Below are positions 22,013 to 30,655 of a stretch of DNA of 54,238 nt, piece after piece. The stretch comes from a bacterium (GTDB lineage: Bacteria; ARS69): the NCBI GenBank assembly GCA_025774805.1, contig JALGZR010000047.1:1-54238 (forward strand), read 5' to 3'. The notes beneath the pieces were generated by a model. It saw nothing but the letters and a program-made list of their open reading frames with translations, searched no databases and had not been told where the DNA came from. Both the position numbers and the translations under genes were made by a program. Position 1 is the first letter of the stretch, and every line of letters begins with the position of its first letter.

Positions 22013-24259
22013 TCAGCGGAGGCGAACGCTCCGCTGGGTGAGGGTCCGGGATCCGTCGGTGACCCGCCAGAAATAGACCCCGGCGGGCACGGATCGCCCG
22101 GCGTCGTCCCGTCCGTCCCAGCGAAGTGTCGTGGTGCCGGGGGGAATCGTCTCGTCGGAGATCTCCCTCACGCGCCGGCCGACCACGTCGTGCACGGTCA
22201 CGTCGAGACGGATCGAACGGTCCGTGGCCAGGCGCACCTTCTGGTCGAAGCGCGCCGGCTGGGGCCGGGGGGGAGAGAGCGCCCAGCCGGAGCGCCGTGC
22301 CCCCGGGTCGAGGTCCGCGCCCGTGCTCGGGATGTTGTCCTCCCTGAGCGTCCAGATCCCCCGCGGGAACGGGGCGATGATATCGACACCGCCGGACGTC
22401 CACTCGATGATGAGAGAGTCGGCGAGGGTTGCCGCGCCGAGCCCGAAGTGGAGGCGCATGGGATCCTGAAAGCCGCGCCAGGAGTTCGCGGTGACGTGGC
22501 GCTCGATCCGGTCCGTTCCGACGACCACGGTCACCAGCGAGCCGATGGCGGTGGGCCCCGAGACGCGCCCGACGAGATCGATCTGAATCGAGTTCCCACG
22601 GTTTCCCTCGTTCGCCAGCAGCCAGGCCGGGCCGAGCTGCGAGAACGCGGCCGGTCCCGCCCCCTCGAGCAGGTAGAGATCGAGATCGCCGTCCCCGTCG
22701 ACGTCTCCCCACACGCCGCCGTCGCCCAGCCCCTGGGAGCTGCCCGCGACTCCTTCCGAGTTCGTCACGTCGGCGAACGTCACCCCGTCGTTGCGGAAGA
22801 GAGCATCCGGAGCGTTCGGGTCGGCGCTCGTCCCCGCATCCACGACGTGAAGGTCCAGATCGCCGTCGTTGTCGTAGTCGACCCAGGAGATGTCCCGGGG
22901 ATTCGTCATCGCCGTGGGAAGGCCGAGTGAAAAGGAGACCTCGATGAAAAACCCTCCGAGGTTGCGCCAGACGCGCGGCGCCCCGGGAGTGAATCCGGGA
23001 TGCTCGAGATCGTGTTCGGTGACGCCGGTCACCGGGGCGTCCTGGGCGAACCAGCCGTCGAAGTTGTCGTAGTTCAGGTTGGGCGTGGAGCAGCGGAGCT
23101 GCCACTTGCCGCCGGCCCCCTCCCGCCAGACGAAGATCCCCTGATCCACCCCCGGGGTGAACGTCGGAGCGCCGACGTAGTCGTCGGTCAGGGGGATCGT
23201 GGTCGCGGTCGTGTCCGGGGGATTCACCGCACCCGGACCGAGGAAGATCTTTTCGAAGTCCAGGAAGCCGCGGATTCGCAGGAACGCGAACACGGTGTCC
23301 TCGAGGGCGGGGATCGTGAGTCCGTCGACGCCGGTGTCGCCGTACCGGGAGTTGAAGAAGAAGGTGACCGTGTCTCCCTCGGCGTAGCTGTCGAAGATGC
23401 CGGTCTCTCCGGTGCACAGCGCGAGGTCGAGATCGCCGTCGACGTCGAAATCCCCCCAATCCGCGCCCGACGCCACCGGCAGGCTCGGGGTGAAGACGCC
23501 CGAGTCGTCGACGAAAGTCCCGTTGTCGTTTCGATAGAGGATGGTCGGGCGGGGGAACTCCTCGCCGCCGACGAGGAGGTCGGGATCCCCGTCGTCGTCG
23601 TAGTCGCCCCAGATGCCCCCTACGGTTCCGTGCGGCTCGTCGAGGCCCACGCCGGCGGCGACGTCGGTGAACGTGAGAGACCCGATGTTCCGGAAGAGCG
23701 AGTTCATGCTCACCGCGTCGGGCGCCTTACCCACCCAGACGTCGACCTTCCGGTCGCCGTCGTAGTCCGCCGCCGAGGCGCATCGGCTCCGCCCGATTCC
23801 ATCGGCCATGCCCCCCGCACCGAGGATGGAATGGAGGACTCCGTCGCCTTGGTTGAGATAGAGCTCGTTGTCTTCGGACCCGCCTCCCCCGCCGCCGCCG
23901 TGGGCCACGAAGATCTCGGGATCCTCGTCGAGGTCGAGGGAGAGCGTGACGATCCCGTGCCGATCGATCGGGCCGCTCCACGGCGGCGCATAGAGCGTGG
24001 AGTCGAAGTGCCCGGTCCCGTCGTTCCAGAAGAGGACGGGATCATACAGATGGTGTCCGGCGTAGATGTCCAGGTCGCCGTCCCGGTCCATGTCGACGAT
24101 CGCCGCCCCCCACGTGGTCTGGTACCAGAGGAGTCCCGACGCCGCGGTCCGGTCGACGAACTGGGATCGGGCGGGGGCGGCCAGGAGGATGAGCAGGAAG
24201 AGGACGGAGACCGGTAGGGCGATCCGTGTCGGGGTGCGCAGCAGAGAAGAAAGGAGCAA
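22013..24259 (-). CDS. Secreted VCBS/FG-GAP + ASPIC/UnbV protein with FlgD-like C-terminal domain
   Basis: A 748-aa protein with a strong signal peptide (LPVSVLFLLILLAAPARS). It has several D-x-D-x-D-G-D calcium loops (DMDRDGDLDIYAG, DYDDDGDPDLLVGG, DFDVDGDLDLALC, DYDNDGDLDLHVV, DVDGDGDLDLYLL), an ASPIC/UnbV region (GSLVTVVVGTD...LHFGLGAA) and a C-terminal FlgD-like Ig domain (VTVHDVVGRRVRE...AGVYFWRVTDG). It looks like a two-part propeller with a divergent middle section (~residues 290-420) that lacks clear repeats. Only a TTG (24259) can start the signal peptide in frame. It is divergent from the CRTAC1-like gene at 24414 with 154 bp between them. Confidence 0.82.
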   Translation of the reverse strand: MLLSSLLRTPTRIALPVSVLFLLILLAAPARSQFVDRTAASGLLWYQTTWGAAIVDMDRDGDLDIYAGHHLYDPVLFWNDGTGHFDSTLYAPPWSGPIDRHGIVTLSLDLDEDPEIFVAHGGGGGGGSEDNELYLNQGDGVLHSILGAGGMADGIGRSRCASAADYDGDRKVDVWVGKAPDAVSMNSLFRNIGSLTFTDVAAGVGLDEPHGTVGGIWGDYDDDGDPDLLVGGEEFPRPTILYRNDNGTFVDDSGVFTPSLPVASGADWGDFDVDGDLDLALCTGETGIFDSYAEGDTVTFFFNSRYGDTGVDGLTIPALEDTVFAFLRIRGFLDFEKIFLGPGAVNPPDTTATTIPLTDDYVGAPTFTPGVDQGIFVWREGAGGKWQLRCSTPNLNYDNFDGWFAQDAPVTGVTEHDLEHPGFTPGAPRVWRNLGGFFIEVSFSLGLPTAMTNPRDISWVDYDNDGDLDLHVVDAGTSADPNAPDALFRNDGVTFADVTNSEGVAGSSQGLGDGGVWGDVDGDGDLDLYLLEGAGPAAFSQLGPAWLLANEGNRGNSIQIDLVGRVSGPTAIGSLVTVVVGTDRIERHVTANSWRGFQDPMRLHFGLGAATLADSLIIEWTSGGVDIIAPFPRGIWTLREDNIPSTGADLDPGARRSGWALSPPRPQPARFDQKVRLATDRSIRLDVTVHDVVGRRVREISDETIPPGTTTLRWDGRDDAGRSVPAGVYFWRVTDGSRTLTQRSVRLR

Positions 24260-24378
24260 GGCAACCTCAACCGGAGCCGGGGCGGGCCCGAAGACACCGG
24301 TCCAGAATACCAGCTCCCGACCCCGGTCTCAAGGACGGCCCCTCCGCCGGCGGGCTCCGCCGGGAGGAGGATGGCCCC

Positions 24379-24407
24379 TTGACCCGACCGGAGCCACCCG
24401 ATACCTA
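24379..24407 (+). promoter_or_regulatory. Possible promoter of the CRTAC1-like gene
   Basis: TTGACC and TACCTA are spaced by 17 nt. The -10 match is poor, and the ATG at 24414 follows within 7 nt, so the mRNA would be nearly leaderless. Low confidence. Confidence 0.3.
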
Positions 24408-24413
24408 TCGCCC

Positions 24414-26159
24414 ATGCTCCGATTCCGCACTTGCCGGCCCTTTCACCAACGGACGCCGCCCCGGTCGCTCTCGATATCGCTCCCGCCGCTCGTCCTCTCC
24501 ACGCTTCTTCACCTCGGCCCTTCCGTCGATACGGCCGCGGCCGGGGCCTGGTTCACCGAGATCACCGAGGAGACGGGACTGGACTTCGTGCACGACTCCG
24601 GGGCGAAGGGCGGCCTGGAGATGCCGGAGAGCGTCTCCCCCGGCTGCGCCTTTCTCGACTACGACGAGGACGGCGACCTGGACCTCTACTTCACGAACGG
24701 TTCCCTGGAGTTCTCCGATCCCGGGGCGGCCGACGGCCCCCAGGCGCCGACCAACCGTCTCTACCGGCAGGATCCCGGGCCGCGCTTCGTCGAGACCACC
24801 GCGGGCAGCGGACTCGACGACCGGTCCTACGGCATGGGCATCGCCGTGGGGGACTACGACGGCGATGGTCGCGCCGATGTCTACGTCACGAATCTGGGTC
24901 GCGACCGGCTGTTCCGGAATCGGGGGGACGGAACGTTCGAGGACGTGACCGAGGCGGCGGGGATCGACGTTCCCGGATGGTCCTGCTCGGCTTCCTTCGT
25001 CGACTATGATCATGACGGAGATCTCGACATCTTCGTCGCCCGCTACGTCGACTACTCCCCGGAGCTCCGCTGCACCGATCCGACCGGCCGCCCCGAGTAC
25101 TGCGGTCCGCTGGAGTTCCCTCCCATGATCGACGTCCTCCTCCGGAACGACGGCGACGGCACGTTCACCGACATCAGCGAGTCGTCGGGCATCGCGGACG
25201 TCGCCGGGGCGGGGCTCGGAGTCGTGTGCGAGGACTTCGACGAGGACGGCCGGGTGGACATCTACGTCGCGAACGACGCCTATGCGAATCATTTGTGGAT
25301 GTACCAGGGCGACGACACGTTTCTGGACGACGCCCTGCTCCTCGGTGTGGCTTACAACATCCAGGGCATGGCGGAGGCGGGAATGGGAGTGCTGGCCGCC
25401 GACCTCGACAACGATCTCGACTTCGATCTGTTCATGACGCATCTTCGCAACGAGAGCAATACGCTCTACGTCAACGAGGGGCCGGAGATCGGGTTCGAGG
25501 ACCGGACCGCGGGCTGGGGACTCGGCTCGCCCAGCATGCCGACCACCGGCTTCGGGACGGTCGCCCTCGACGTGGAGCTCGACGGAGACCTCGATCTCTA
25601 CGTCGGCAACGGCAGCGTGAATCGAGGGGATCCGTGGCCGGGGGTCGAGGTTCCCACGCCGTGGGACCGCTACGCCGAGCCGAACCATCTCTACCTCAAC
25701 GACGGAGACGCGCGGTTCACTCTCGCCGTAGAGGAGGCGGGCACGATGGGATCACGAATCGAGTGGACCCGGGGCGTGGCGGTGGGGGACGTGGATGCGG
25801 ACGGCGATCTCGACGTGCTCCTCGTGAACGGTCACGGACCGGCGCGTCTGTATCGCAACGACGCGCCCCGCGCGGGGCGCTGGTTGATCGTGCGCGCGAT
25901 CAAGGCCCCTCCGGGCGGCGACGCGCTCGGAGCGATCGTCACCGTGACGGCGGGAGGACGGCGTATCATGCGGACCGTCCGCGCCGCCTTCAGCTATCTT
26001 TCCAGCAGTGATCCGCGGGCTCACTTCGGTCTCGGGCAGGTGGAGAGCGTCGACGAGATCCTCGTCGCCTGGCCCGACGGAACGCGGGAGCGCTTTCCCG
26101 GAGGACCGCCCGATCGGGTCGTCGAGGTCGTTCACGGCCAGGGGACGGTGGTGCCATGA
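24414..26159 (+). CDS. Secreted CRTAC1-like VCBS/ASPIC-UnbV protein
   Basis: A 581-aa protein with a signal peptide (SISLPPLVLSTLLHLG..TAAAGA). The mature start WFTEITEETGLDFVHDSG is the classic N-terminus of the CRTAC1/ASPIC-UnbV family. It carries repeated calcium-loop motifs (DYDEDGDLDLYFTNG, DYDGDGRADVYVTN, DYDHDGDLDIFVARY, DFDEDGRVDIYVAND, DVELDGDLDLYVGNG, DVDADGDLDVLLVNG) and ends in the ASPIC domain (GAIVTVTAGG...HFGLGQVESVDEILVAWPDG). There is no FlgD-like tail, unlike its two relatives here. It overlaps the TPR gene by 4 bp (ATGA), so the pair is coupled; CRTAC1-like and TPR proteins often occur together. Function outside the cell is unknown. Confidence 0.88.
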   Translation: MLRFRTCRPFHQRTPPRSLSISLPPLVLSTLLHLGPSVDTAAAGAWFTEITEETGLDFVHDSGAKGGLEMPESVSPGCAFLDYDEDGDLDLYFTNGSLEFSDPGAADGPQAPTNRLYRQDPGPRFVETTAGSGLDDRSYGMGIAVGDYDGDGRADVYVTNLGRDRLFRNRGDGTFEDVTEAAGIDVPGWSCSASFVDYDHDGDLDIFVARYVDYSPELRCTDPTGRPEYCGPLEFPPMIDVLLRNDGDGTFTDISESSGIADVAGAGLGVVCEDFDEDGRVDIYVANDAYANHLWMYQGDDTFLDDALLLGVAYNIQGMAEAGMGVLAADLDNDLDFDLFMTHLRNESNTLYVNEGPEIGFEDRTAGWGLGSPSMPTTGFGTVALDVELDGDLDLYVGNGSVNRGDPWPGVEVPTPWDRYAEPNHLYLNDGDARFTLAVEEAGTMGSRIEWTRGVAVGDVDADGDLDVLLVNGHGPARLYRNDAPRAGRWLIVRAIKAPPGGDALGAIVTVTAGGRRIMRTVRAAFSYLSSSDPRAHFGLGQVESVDEILVAWPDGTRERFPGGPPDRVVEVVHGQGTVVP

Positions 26160-27676
26160 GACCGGCGAGAGAGGACCTTCCGATTCACCGGAGACCCGGC
26201 GGCCGGGTCAAGAGCGGTCGCGCTTCGATGCCCGGGCTTCTCGCGGGAACCGCGCTTCTGGTCGCGACTCTCGGGAGGGGCTGTGCCGGAGAGGGGAGTG
26301 GAGACGCGGAACCCCCGCCGGCGATCGCTTCCGCCGAGATCGGCGGGATCCCCGCTCCCGATCTCACGGAGATGGAGCCCCGGGTCGTCGACGCGCTGAA
26401 CACCGCCCGCGAGGCGGTGGAGAGCGCCCCCGACTCGGCCGACGCGTGGGGCCGCTACGGCATCGTGTTGGACGCGCACGACCTGGACGTTCACGCCGAA
26501 GCCTGCTACCGGGCCGCCCGAAAGCTCGATCCGACCGAGTACCGCTGGGCCTACTTCCTCGGGCGAACCCGGGAGATCCTCGGCCAGCACCCCGATTCAG
26601 TGTACGCACCGCTCGCGGCCGCGATGGCCCTGAAGCCGGTTTACGTCCCCGGACTCATCCGCACAGGAGACACGCTCTCCCGCGCCGGGCGTCACGAGGA
26701 CGCGCGGGCGATGTACGAGCGGGCTCTCGAGCTCGATCCCGAGTCCGCCCGCGCGCACCGCGGCCTGGGTCTCAGTCTGCTCTCCCTCGACGATCCGGAA
26801 GGCGCCCTCGGCCATATCGAGCGTGCGGCCGAGCTCGACTCCACCGACGGGAACAACTTCGCGGCCCTCGCCCGCGCCCGCGCCCGGACGGGGAATCGCT
26901 CGGGGGCCCGTGAAGCGCAGGCGAAGGCCCGCGATCTGCCGCGAATCAAGGCGTACCCCGACTCGATTCTCGCGGAGGTGGCATGGGCGGGGATCAGCTC
27001 CGACGCCTGCGCCCGGAGAGCGAAGGATTCGATGGATCAAGGCAGGTTCCGCCAGGCTGTCCGCGATCTGCAGATCGCTCTGGAGACGAAATCCGATGAG
27101 CCGGGCCTTCACGTCCGTCTGGGCACCTCGTTCGCGTTTCTGCGTCAAATCGATCCCGCGATCCGCCATTTCCAACGCGCCCTGGAGCTCGAGGAGGCCC
27201 AGGCGGACTCCCACCTCGAGCTGGGAAACCTCCTCATGGTGAAAGCCCGCATCGACGAGGCGATCCGACACTTCCGGCGGTCGGAGGAGCTGACCGAGGG
27301 GAAGGACCCCGCCCCGGTGGCGAAGCTCGCGAGTGCGCTCGCCCAGAGGGGCGACCTGGACTCGGCGCTCGTGGAGTTCACCCGGGCGTCCGGGCTCGGG
27401 CCGCTGCCGGCGACCGACCACCTGAACTGGGGTACGGCCCTGGCGCAATCGGGAGACCCGGCGAAGGCCGCGCTCCGATTCGAGGAGGCGATCCGCCTCG
27501 CCCCTCTCTCGGCGAACGCGCACTTCAATCTCGGGGTCGCCCTCGAGGACCTGGGACGGCGAGAGGAGGCGATCGCGAGCTACCGGAGGGCGGTCGCGAT
27601 CGAGCCGAATCACCCCGCGAAGATCCGGCTCGCCGCGCTCGGCGTCCCTCTGTCCGAGGAATCCGAGGAGCGCTAG
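26156..27676 (+). CDS. TPR-repeat protein, probably exported
   Basis: A 506-aa protein with an N-terminal hydrophobic segment (PGLLAGTALLVATLGRGC) that may be a lipoprotein-like signal; the box GRGC is not canonical. At least seven TPR units follow (for example AWGRYGIVLDAH, ARAMYERALELDPESARAHRGLG, AIRHFQRALELEEAQADSHLELG, ALRFEEAIRLAPLSANAHFNLGVAL). It is translationally coupled to the CRTAC1-like protein and may assemble with it in the periplasm. Its stop codon TAG is contained in a CTAG that begins a repeat arm. No catalytic motif is present. Confidence 0.8.
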   Translation: MRPAREDLPIHRRPGGRVKSGRASMPGLLAGTALLVATLGRGCAGEGSGDAEPPPAIASAEIGGIPAPDLTEMEPRVVDALNTAREAVESAPDSADAWGRYGIVLDAHDLDVHAEACYRAARKLDPTEYRWAYFLGRTREILGQHPDSVYAPLAAAMALKPVYVPGLIRTGDTLSRAGRHEDARAMYERALELDPESARAHRGLGLSLLSLDDPEGALGHIERAAELDSTDGNNFAALARARARTGNRSGAREAQAKARDLPRIKAYPDSILAEVAWAGISSDACARRAKDSMDQGRFRQAVRDLQIALETKSDEPGLHVRLGTSFAFLRQIDPAIRHFQRALELEEAQADSHLELGNLLMVKARIDEAIRHFRRSEELTEGKDPAPVAKLASALAQRGDLDSALVEFTRASGLGPLPATDHLNWGTALAQSGDPAKAALRFEEAIRLAPLSANAHFNLGVALEDLGRREEAIASYRRAVAIEPNHPAKIRLAALGVPLSEESEER

Positions 27677-27720
27677 GCTGCATCTCTCACCGGCCTCTGC
27701 TGCGGCCGCGGCTCGCCGGG
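27673..27720. repeat. Left half of the CTAG palindromic repeat (copy C)
   Basis: CTAGGCTGCATCTCTCACC followed by the inner block CTCTGCTGCGG corresponds to the left ~48 bp of the element at 19130. The right arm is missing. The TPR gene's TAG stop lies in the CTAG. Confidence 0.6.
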
Positions 27721-27953
27721 TTCGCGGTCCCCGATCCCGAGGAGGCCGTTAGCCCTCCAAACTGCAATGCGCGATCCGCCGATTTGCGGACTCTCGGTCC
27801 TCTTCTTCGCCCATCTCGGGGCGGCGCCCGCCGCCCGTATGTTCGGGATTCCGAAGCGGATTTTCATCCAAATAAGGATGAAGCTTGGCCGCTCGAACGC
27901 CCGCGATCACCGAATCCCCATGGGAGCAACTCCGGGCTACGAATAGAAAACGT

Positions 27954-27983
27954 TTGATTCGCGACCGAACAGCGAATTAGGAT
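27954..27983 (+). promoter_or_regulatory. Likely promoter of the Cys-rich secreted protein gene
   Basis: TTGATT, an 18-nt spacer, then TAGGAT, within a distinctly AT-richer stretch (about 27850-28000) in an otherwise gene-free 400-bp gap. The mRNA leader would be ~85 nt. A small hairpin (TTCATCC/GGATGAA) lies at 27863-27882 upstream. Nothing else is recognisable in 27721-28076. Confidence 0.5.
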
Positions 27984-28076
27984 AGCAAGACCGGGAGGCC
28001 GGACGGATCCTCAAGGCTCATACGCCCCAAGCCCGGTCTCACGGTGGTAACTCCAACCCTAGGTAAGGAGTGTCTC

Positions 28077-29129
28077 GTGAAAATTGCAACCTCACTTGCA
28101 CTGGCTCTGATCCTCGCCTGTACGGGATCGGCGCTGGCCTTCGTACCCACCACGTCGAATGTGGCCGATATCGACGCGAACCAGGCGCTGAAGGACGCCC
28201 AGGTTTTCGGCGAGCCGGATCCGCAACCGAACGTCGGTGGCGACACGATCGCCGACGCCGTGCCGATTCCCGCGTGGCCCTACACGGACTCAGGGAATAC
28301 GTGCAGCTTCAACCACGACTACGACGAGGTCTGCCCGTACAGCGGCTCGCTCTCGCCCGACGTCGTCTACAGCCTCGTCCCGACCGCTGACGATGCCTTC
28401 AACATCAGCCTGTGCACGTCGCTCTACGACACGAAGGTGTACGTGTACGAGAACGTAGCGGGCAACCTGGCCGGCTGCAACGACGACGCCTGCGGCGACG
28501 ACGGCTTCAAGTCGGAGCTCAAGGTCTTCACGACGGCCGGCAACACGTACTACATCGTCATCGACGGCTACGGCAGCGACTGCGGGGAGTACATCCTCGA
28601 CATCGACAAGCAGATTCCCTGCGTGAAGGACTGCCCGCCCGGCGGCCATCTCGAAGGCGAGCCGGATTGCGAACCCAACTACAACGACGTGTTCAACGGT
28701 GGCTGCAACAGCGTACCGCATGTGTTCTCTCCGATTCCCTGCAAGTACGCGGCGACCATCTGCGGGAAGTACGGTGGATTCCTCTGGAACGGTCTGAGCT
28801 ACCGCGACACCGACTGGTACAAGTACGATGCGGGCCTGAACCAGAACGGCCTGATCATTTGCTGCAACGGCGAGTACGACACCCTCTTCGGGTACCTCGC
28901 CAAGGACTGCGGCGCCCCGGCCTTCGAGGAGTACCTGATCCTCGAGCCTTGCGTCGAGGGTTGCCTCGCTGTTCCGCCGGGAGACTGGTGGATCTTCGTG
29001 GCCACGCTGAACTTCGGCCCGGCCGCGGGAGCCTGCGGCGGCGACTACATCCTGACGGTTGAGGGACTCGACTGCCCGATCGCGGTAGAGCCCGCAACCT
29101 GGGGCGAGATCAAGAACGAGTACCGGTAA
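28077..29129 (+). CDS. Cys-rich secreted protein with two pre-peptidase-like domains and a WGEIKNEYR tail
   Basis: A 350-aa protein starting at GTG (28077) with AAGGAG 6 nt upstream and a compact signal peptide (KIATSLALALILACTGSALA). The mature part has about 20 Cys, implying disulfides. It also has two related beta-domains: the first (DVVYSLVPTADDAFNISLC...YYIVIDGYGSDCGEYILDI) has the look of a bacterial pre-peptidase C-terminal/PPC-type domain, and the second repeats the pattern (DTDWYKYDAG...WWIFVATLNFG...YILTVEG). The last ten residues TWGEIKNEYR match those of the cupredoxin at 35780. It has its own promoter-like region and a strong terminator, and its codon use is less GC-biased than its neighbours, which suggests high expression. 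Function unknown; probably surface or extracellular. Confidence 0.75.
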   Translation: MKIATSLALALILACTGSALAFVPTTSNVADIDANQALKDAQVFGEPDPQPNVGGDTIADAVPIPAWPYTDSGNTCSFNHDYDEVCPYSGSLSPDVVYSLVPTADDAFNISLCTSLYDTKVYVYENVAGNLAGCNDDACGDDGFKSELKVFTTAGNTYYIVIDGYGSDCGEYILDIDKQIPCVKDCPPGGHLEGEPDCEPNYNDVFNGGCNSVPHVFSPIPCKYAATICGKYGGFLWNGLSYRDTDWYKYDAGLNQNGLIICCNGEYDTLFGYLAKDCGAPAFEEYLILEPCVEGCLAVPPGDWWIFVATLNFGPAAGACGGDYILTVEGLDCPIAVEPATWGEIKNEYR

Positions 29130-29164
29130 CCCGGTACGTTCGCTTGATCCGCCATCGCGAAGTG

Positions 29165-29196
29165 GAGCGGGTGTCCTCCGGGGCACCCGCTCTTTT
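29165..29196 (+). terminator. Intrinsic terminator after the Cys-rich protein, overlapping the next gene's start
   Basis: Stem GAGCGGGTG / CACCCGCTC extended by two C-G pairs and a wobble around a UCCG loop, followed directly by TTTT. It begins 35 nt after the stop. The candidate starts of the downstream gene (GTG 29162 or 29171) lie in or beside the stem. Confidence 0.8.
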
Positions 29197-30655
29197 CGTC
29201 CGTCTCGTCCGTCTCGCCGCTCTGTCCCTCGCTCCGGCTCTCGTCGCTCTCGGCCCCGCCGGCTGCGCCCGAGAGGAGGCCGGCCCGGGCCCGAACGGGG
29301 CGGCGCCCGAGGCGGAGGGCCCCGGCCCCCGCAGGACGGACACCCCCCCACCCGTCGGGATCGATCCCACGTCCGTCGGCACGCGCGGAAAGCTCGTCGA
29401 TCGTCTCTTCGTCTTCGCGCTCGACGGCGCCACGTGGGACCTTCTCGATCCTCTCCTCGAGTCGGGTCGCCTCCCCCACCTGGCCGGTTTGGTCGAGCGG
29501 GGCGTGACCGCGGAGCTCCGCACGCTGGAGCCCACCGTCTCCCCCGCGATCTGGACGACGATCGCCACCGGGTTCCTCCCCCGCGATCACGGAATCCTCG
29601 GCTTCGACGGCGTGCCCGGTGCCACGATGACGACCCTTCCGAACGCGCGGATGCGCCGGCGCAAGGCGTTCTGGGAGATCCTCGCCGGGTTCGGGATTCG
29701 AGCGGGGGTCGTGGGGTGGTGGGCGAGCTGGCCGGCGGACCCGCTGAACGAGGGGAGCTTCCTCGTGAGCGACCGGGTCCCCTACAGCCGGATGGAGGCG
29801 GCGATCCGGCGGGCCTCGCTCACCCGGGAGGACGCCTGGCCTCCCGATCTGCTCGACTCGCTCGGCCCGCTCGTGGAGCGCCCCGACGAGATCGCGCCGG
29901 CGGCGGTCCGGAGGTTCCTCCACATGGATCGCGACGAGATGCAGCGGCGGCTCCTCGGCGGGGCCTATCGCATGGGCAGCTACCTTCCGGAGTTCAAGTT
30001 CGTCTACCAGTCGGACCGCTCGACGGTGAAGATGGCACGGGCGGCCCTCGCCGCGCAGCCCGTCGACGTGGCGGTCGTCTATCTCACCGGCATCGACACG
30101 GTCAGTCACCTGTACTGGCACTTCATGGAGCCGGAGGGCTTCCCGCCGCAGGCCGCACCGGAGGGGGACCGGCGGCGCTACGGAGAGGTCATTCCCGAGT
30201 ACTACGTGCTCGTCGACGGCTACCTGGGAGACCTGCTCGACACGGTCGGCGACGGGACCACCGTGATCGTCGTCTCCGACCACGGATTCGGACCGACCGG
30301 GAGACTTCCGTGGTCCGGCGGCCACGGGCGGCTCACCCCCGGCGCCCCGATCGCGCCGGCCGGTGTGCTCGTCCTCGCGGGCCCGGGGATCGCGGTGGGG
30401 CCCCGGCGGCTCGAGCGGGCGCACGTCCTCGACATCGCGCCCACGCTACTTCACCTGATGGGAGTTCCGGCGGGCGAGGACATGCTCGGACGCGTCCTGA
30501 CGGAGGCTCTGGCAAGCGACGGCCCGCCCGAGCTTCCCCGGGTGGATTCGCACGAGCGGATCGGGATCCTCCGACCCGACAGGGACATCCCCACCGATCC
30601 CGCGGGGGACTCGGAACGCCTGGAACGCCTCCGCGCCCTCGGGTACATTCAGTGA
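29171..30655 (+). CDS. Alkaline-phosphatase-superfamily phosphodiesterase/phosphotransferase lipoprotein
   Basis: About 494 aa. An N-terminal signal with a lipobox (LVALGPAGC) predicts a membrane-anchored lipoprotein. The catalytic domain has the type I phosphodiesterase/nucleotide-pyrophosphatase pattern: metal Asp ~85 in FALDGATWD, nucleophile Thr ~129 in PAIWTTIATG, YLTGIDTVSHLYW (metal Asp and His) and VSDHGFG. It would cleave or transfer phosphate esters outside the cytoplasmic membrane. The start is uncertain (GTG 29171, GTG 29162 or TTG 29144), and the terminator of the previous gene overlaps it. Its stop overlaps the next gene's GTG start (GTGA), so it is coupled to the GT-C/TPR protein. 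It probably modifies a glycan or lipid made by that enzyme; substrate unknown. Confidence 0.82.
   Translation: MSSGAPALFVRLVRLAALSLAPALVALGPAGCAREEAGPGPNGAAPEAEGPGPRRTDTPPPVGIDPTSVGTRGKLVDRLFVFALDGATWDLLDPLLESGRLPHLAGLVERGVTAELRTLEPTVSPAIWTTIATGFLPRDHGILGFDGVPGATMTTLPNARMRRRKAFWEILAGFGIRAGVVGWWASWPADPLNEGSFLVSDRVPYSRMEAAIRRASLTREDAWPPDLLDSLGPLVERPDEIAPAAVRRFLHMDRDEMQRRLLGGAYRMGSYLPEFKFVYQSDRSTVKMARAALAAQPVDVAVVYLTGIDTVSHLYWHFMEPEGFPPQAAPEGDRRRYGEVIPEYYVLVDGYLGDLLDTVGDGTTVIVVSDHGFGPTGRLPWSGGHGRLTPGAPIAPAGVLVLAGPGIAVGPRRLERAHVLDIAPTLLHLMGVPAGEDMLGRVLTEALASDGPPELPRVDSHERIGILRPDRDIPTDPAGDSERLERLRALGYIQ

Noticed and set aside
24226-24948. A plus-strand ORF overlapping the start of the CRTAC1-like gene
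   Set aside because: Ser/Arg-rich out-of-frame shadow; the signal peptide and calcium-loop motifs are in the frame starting at 24414.
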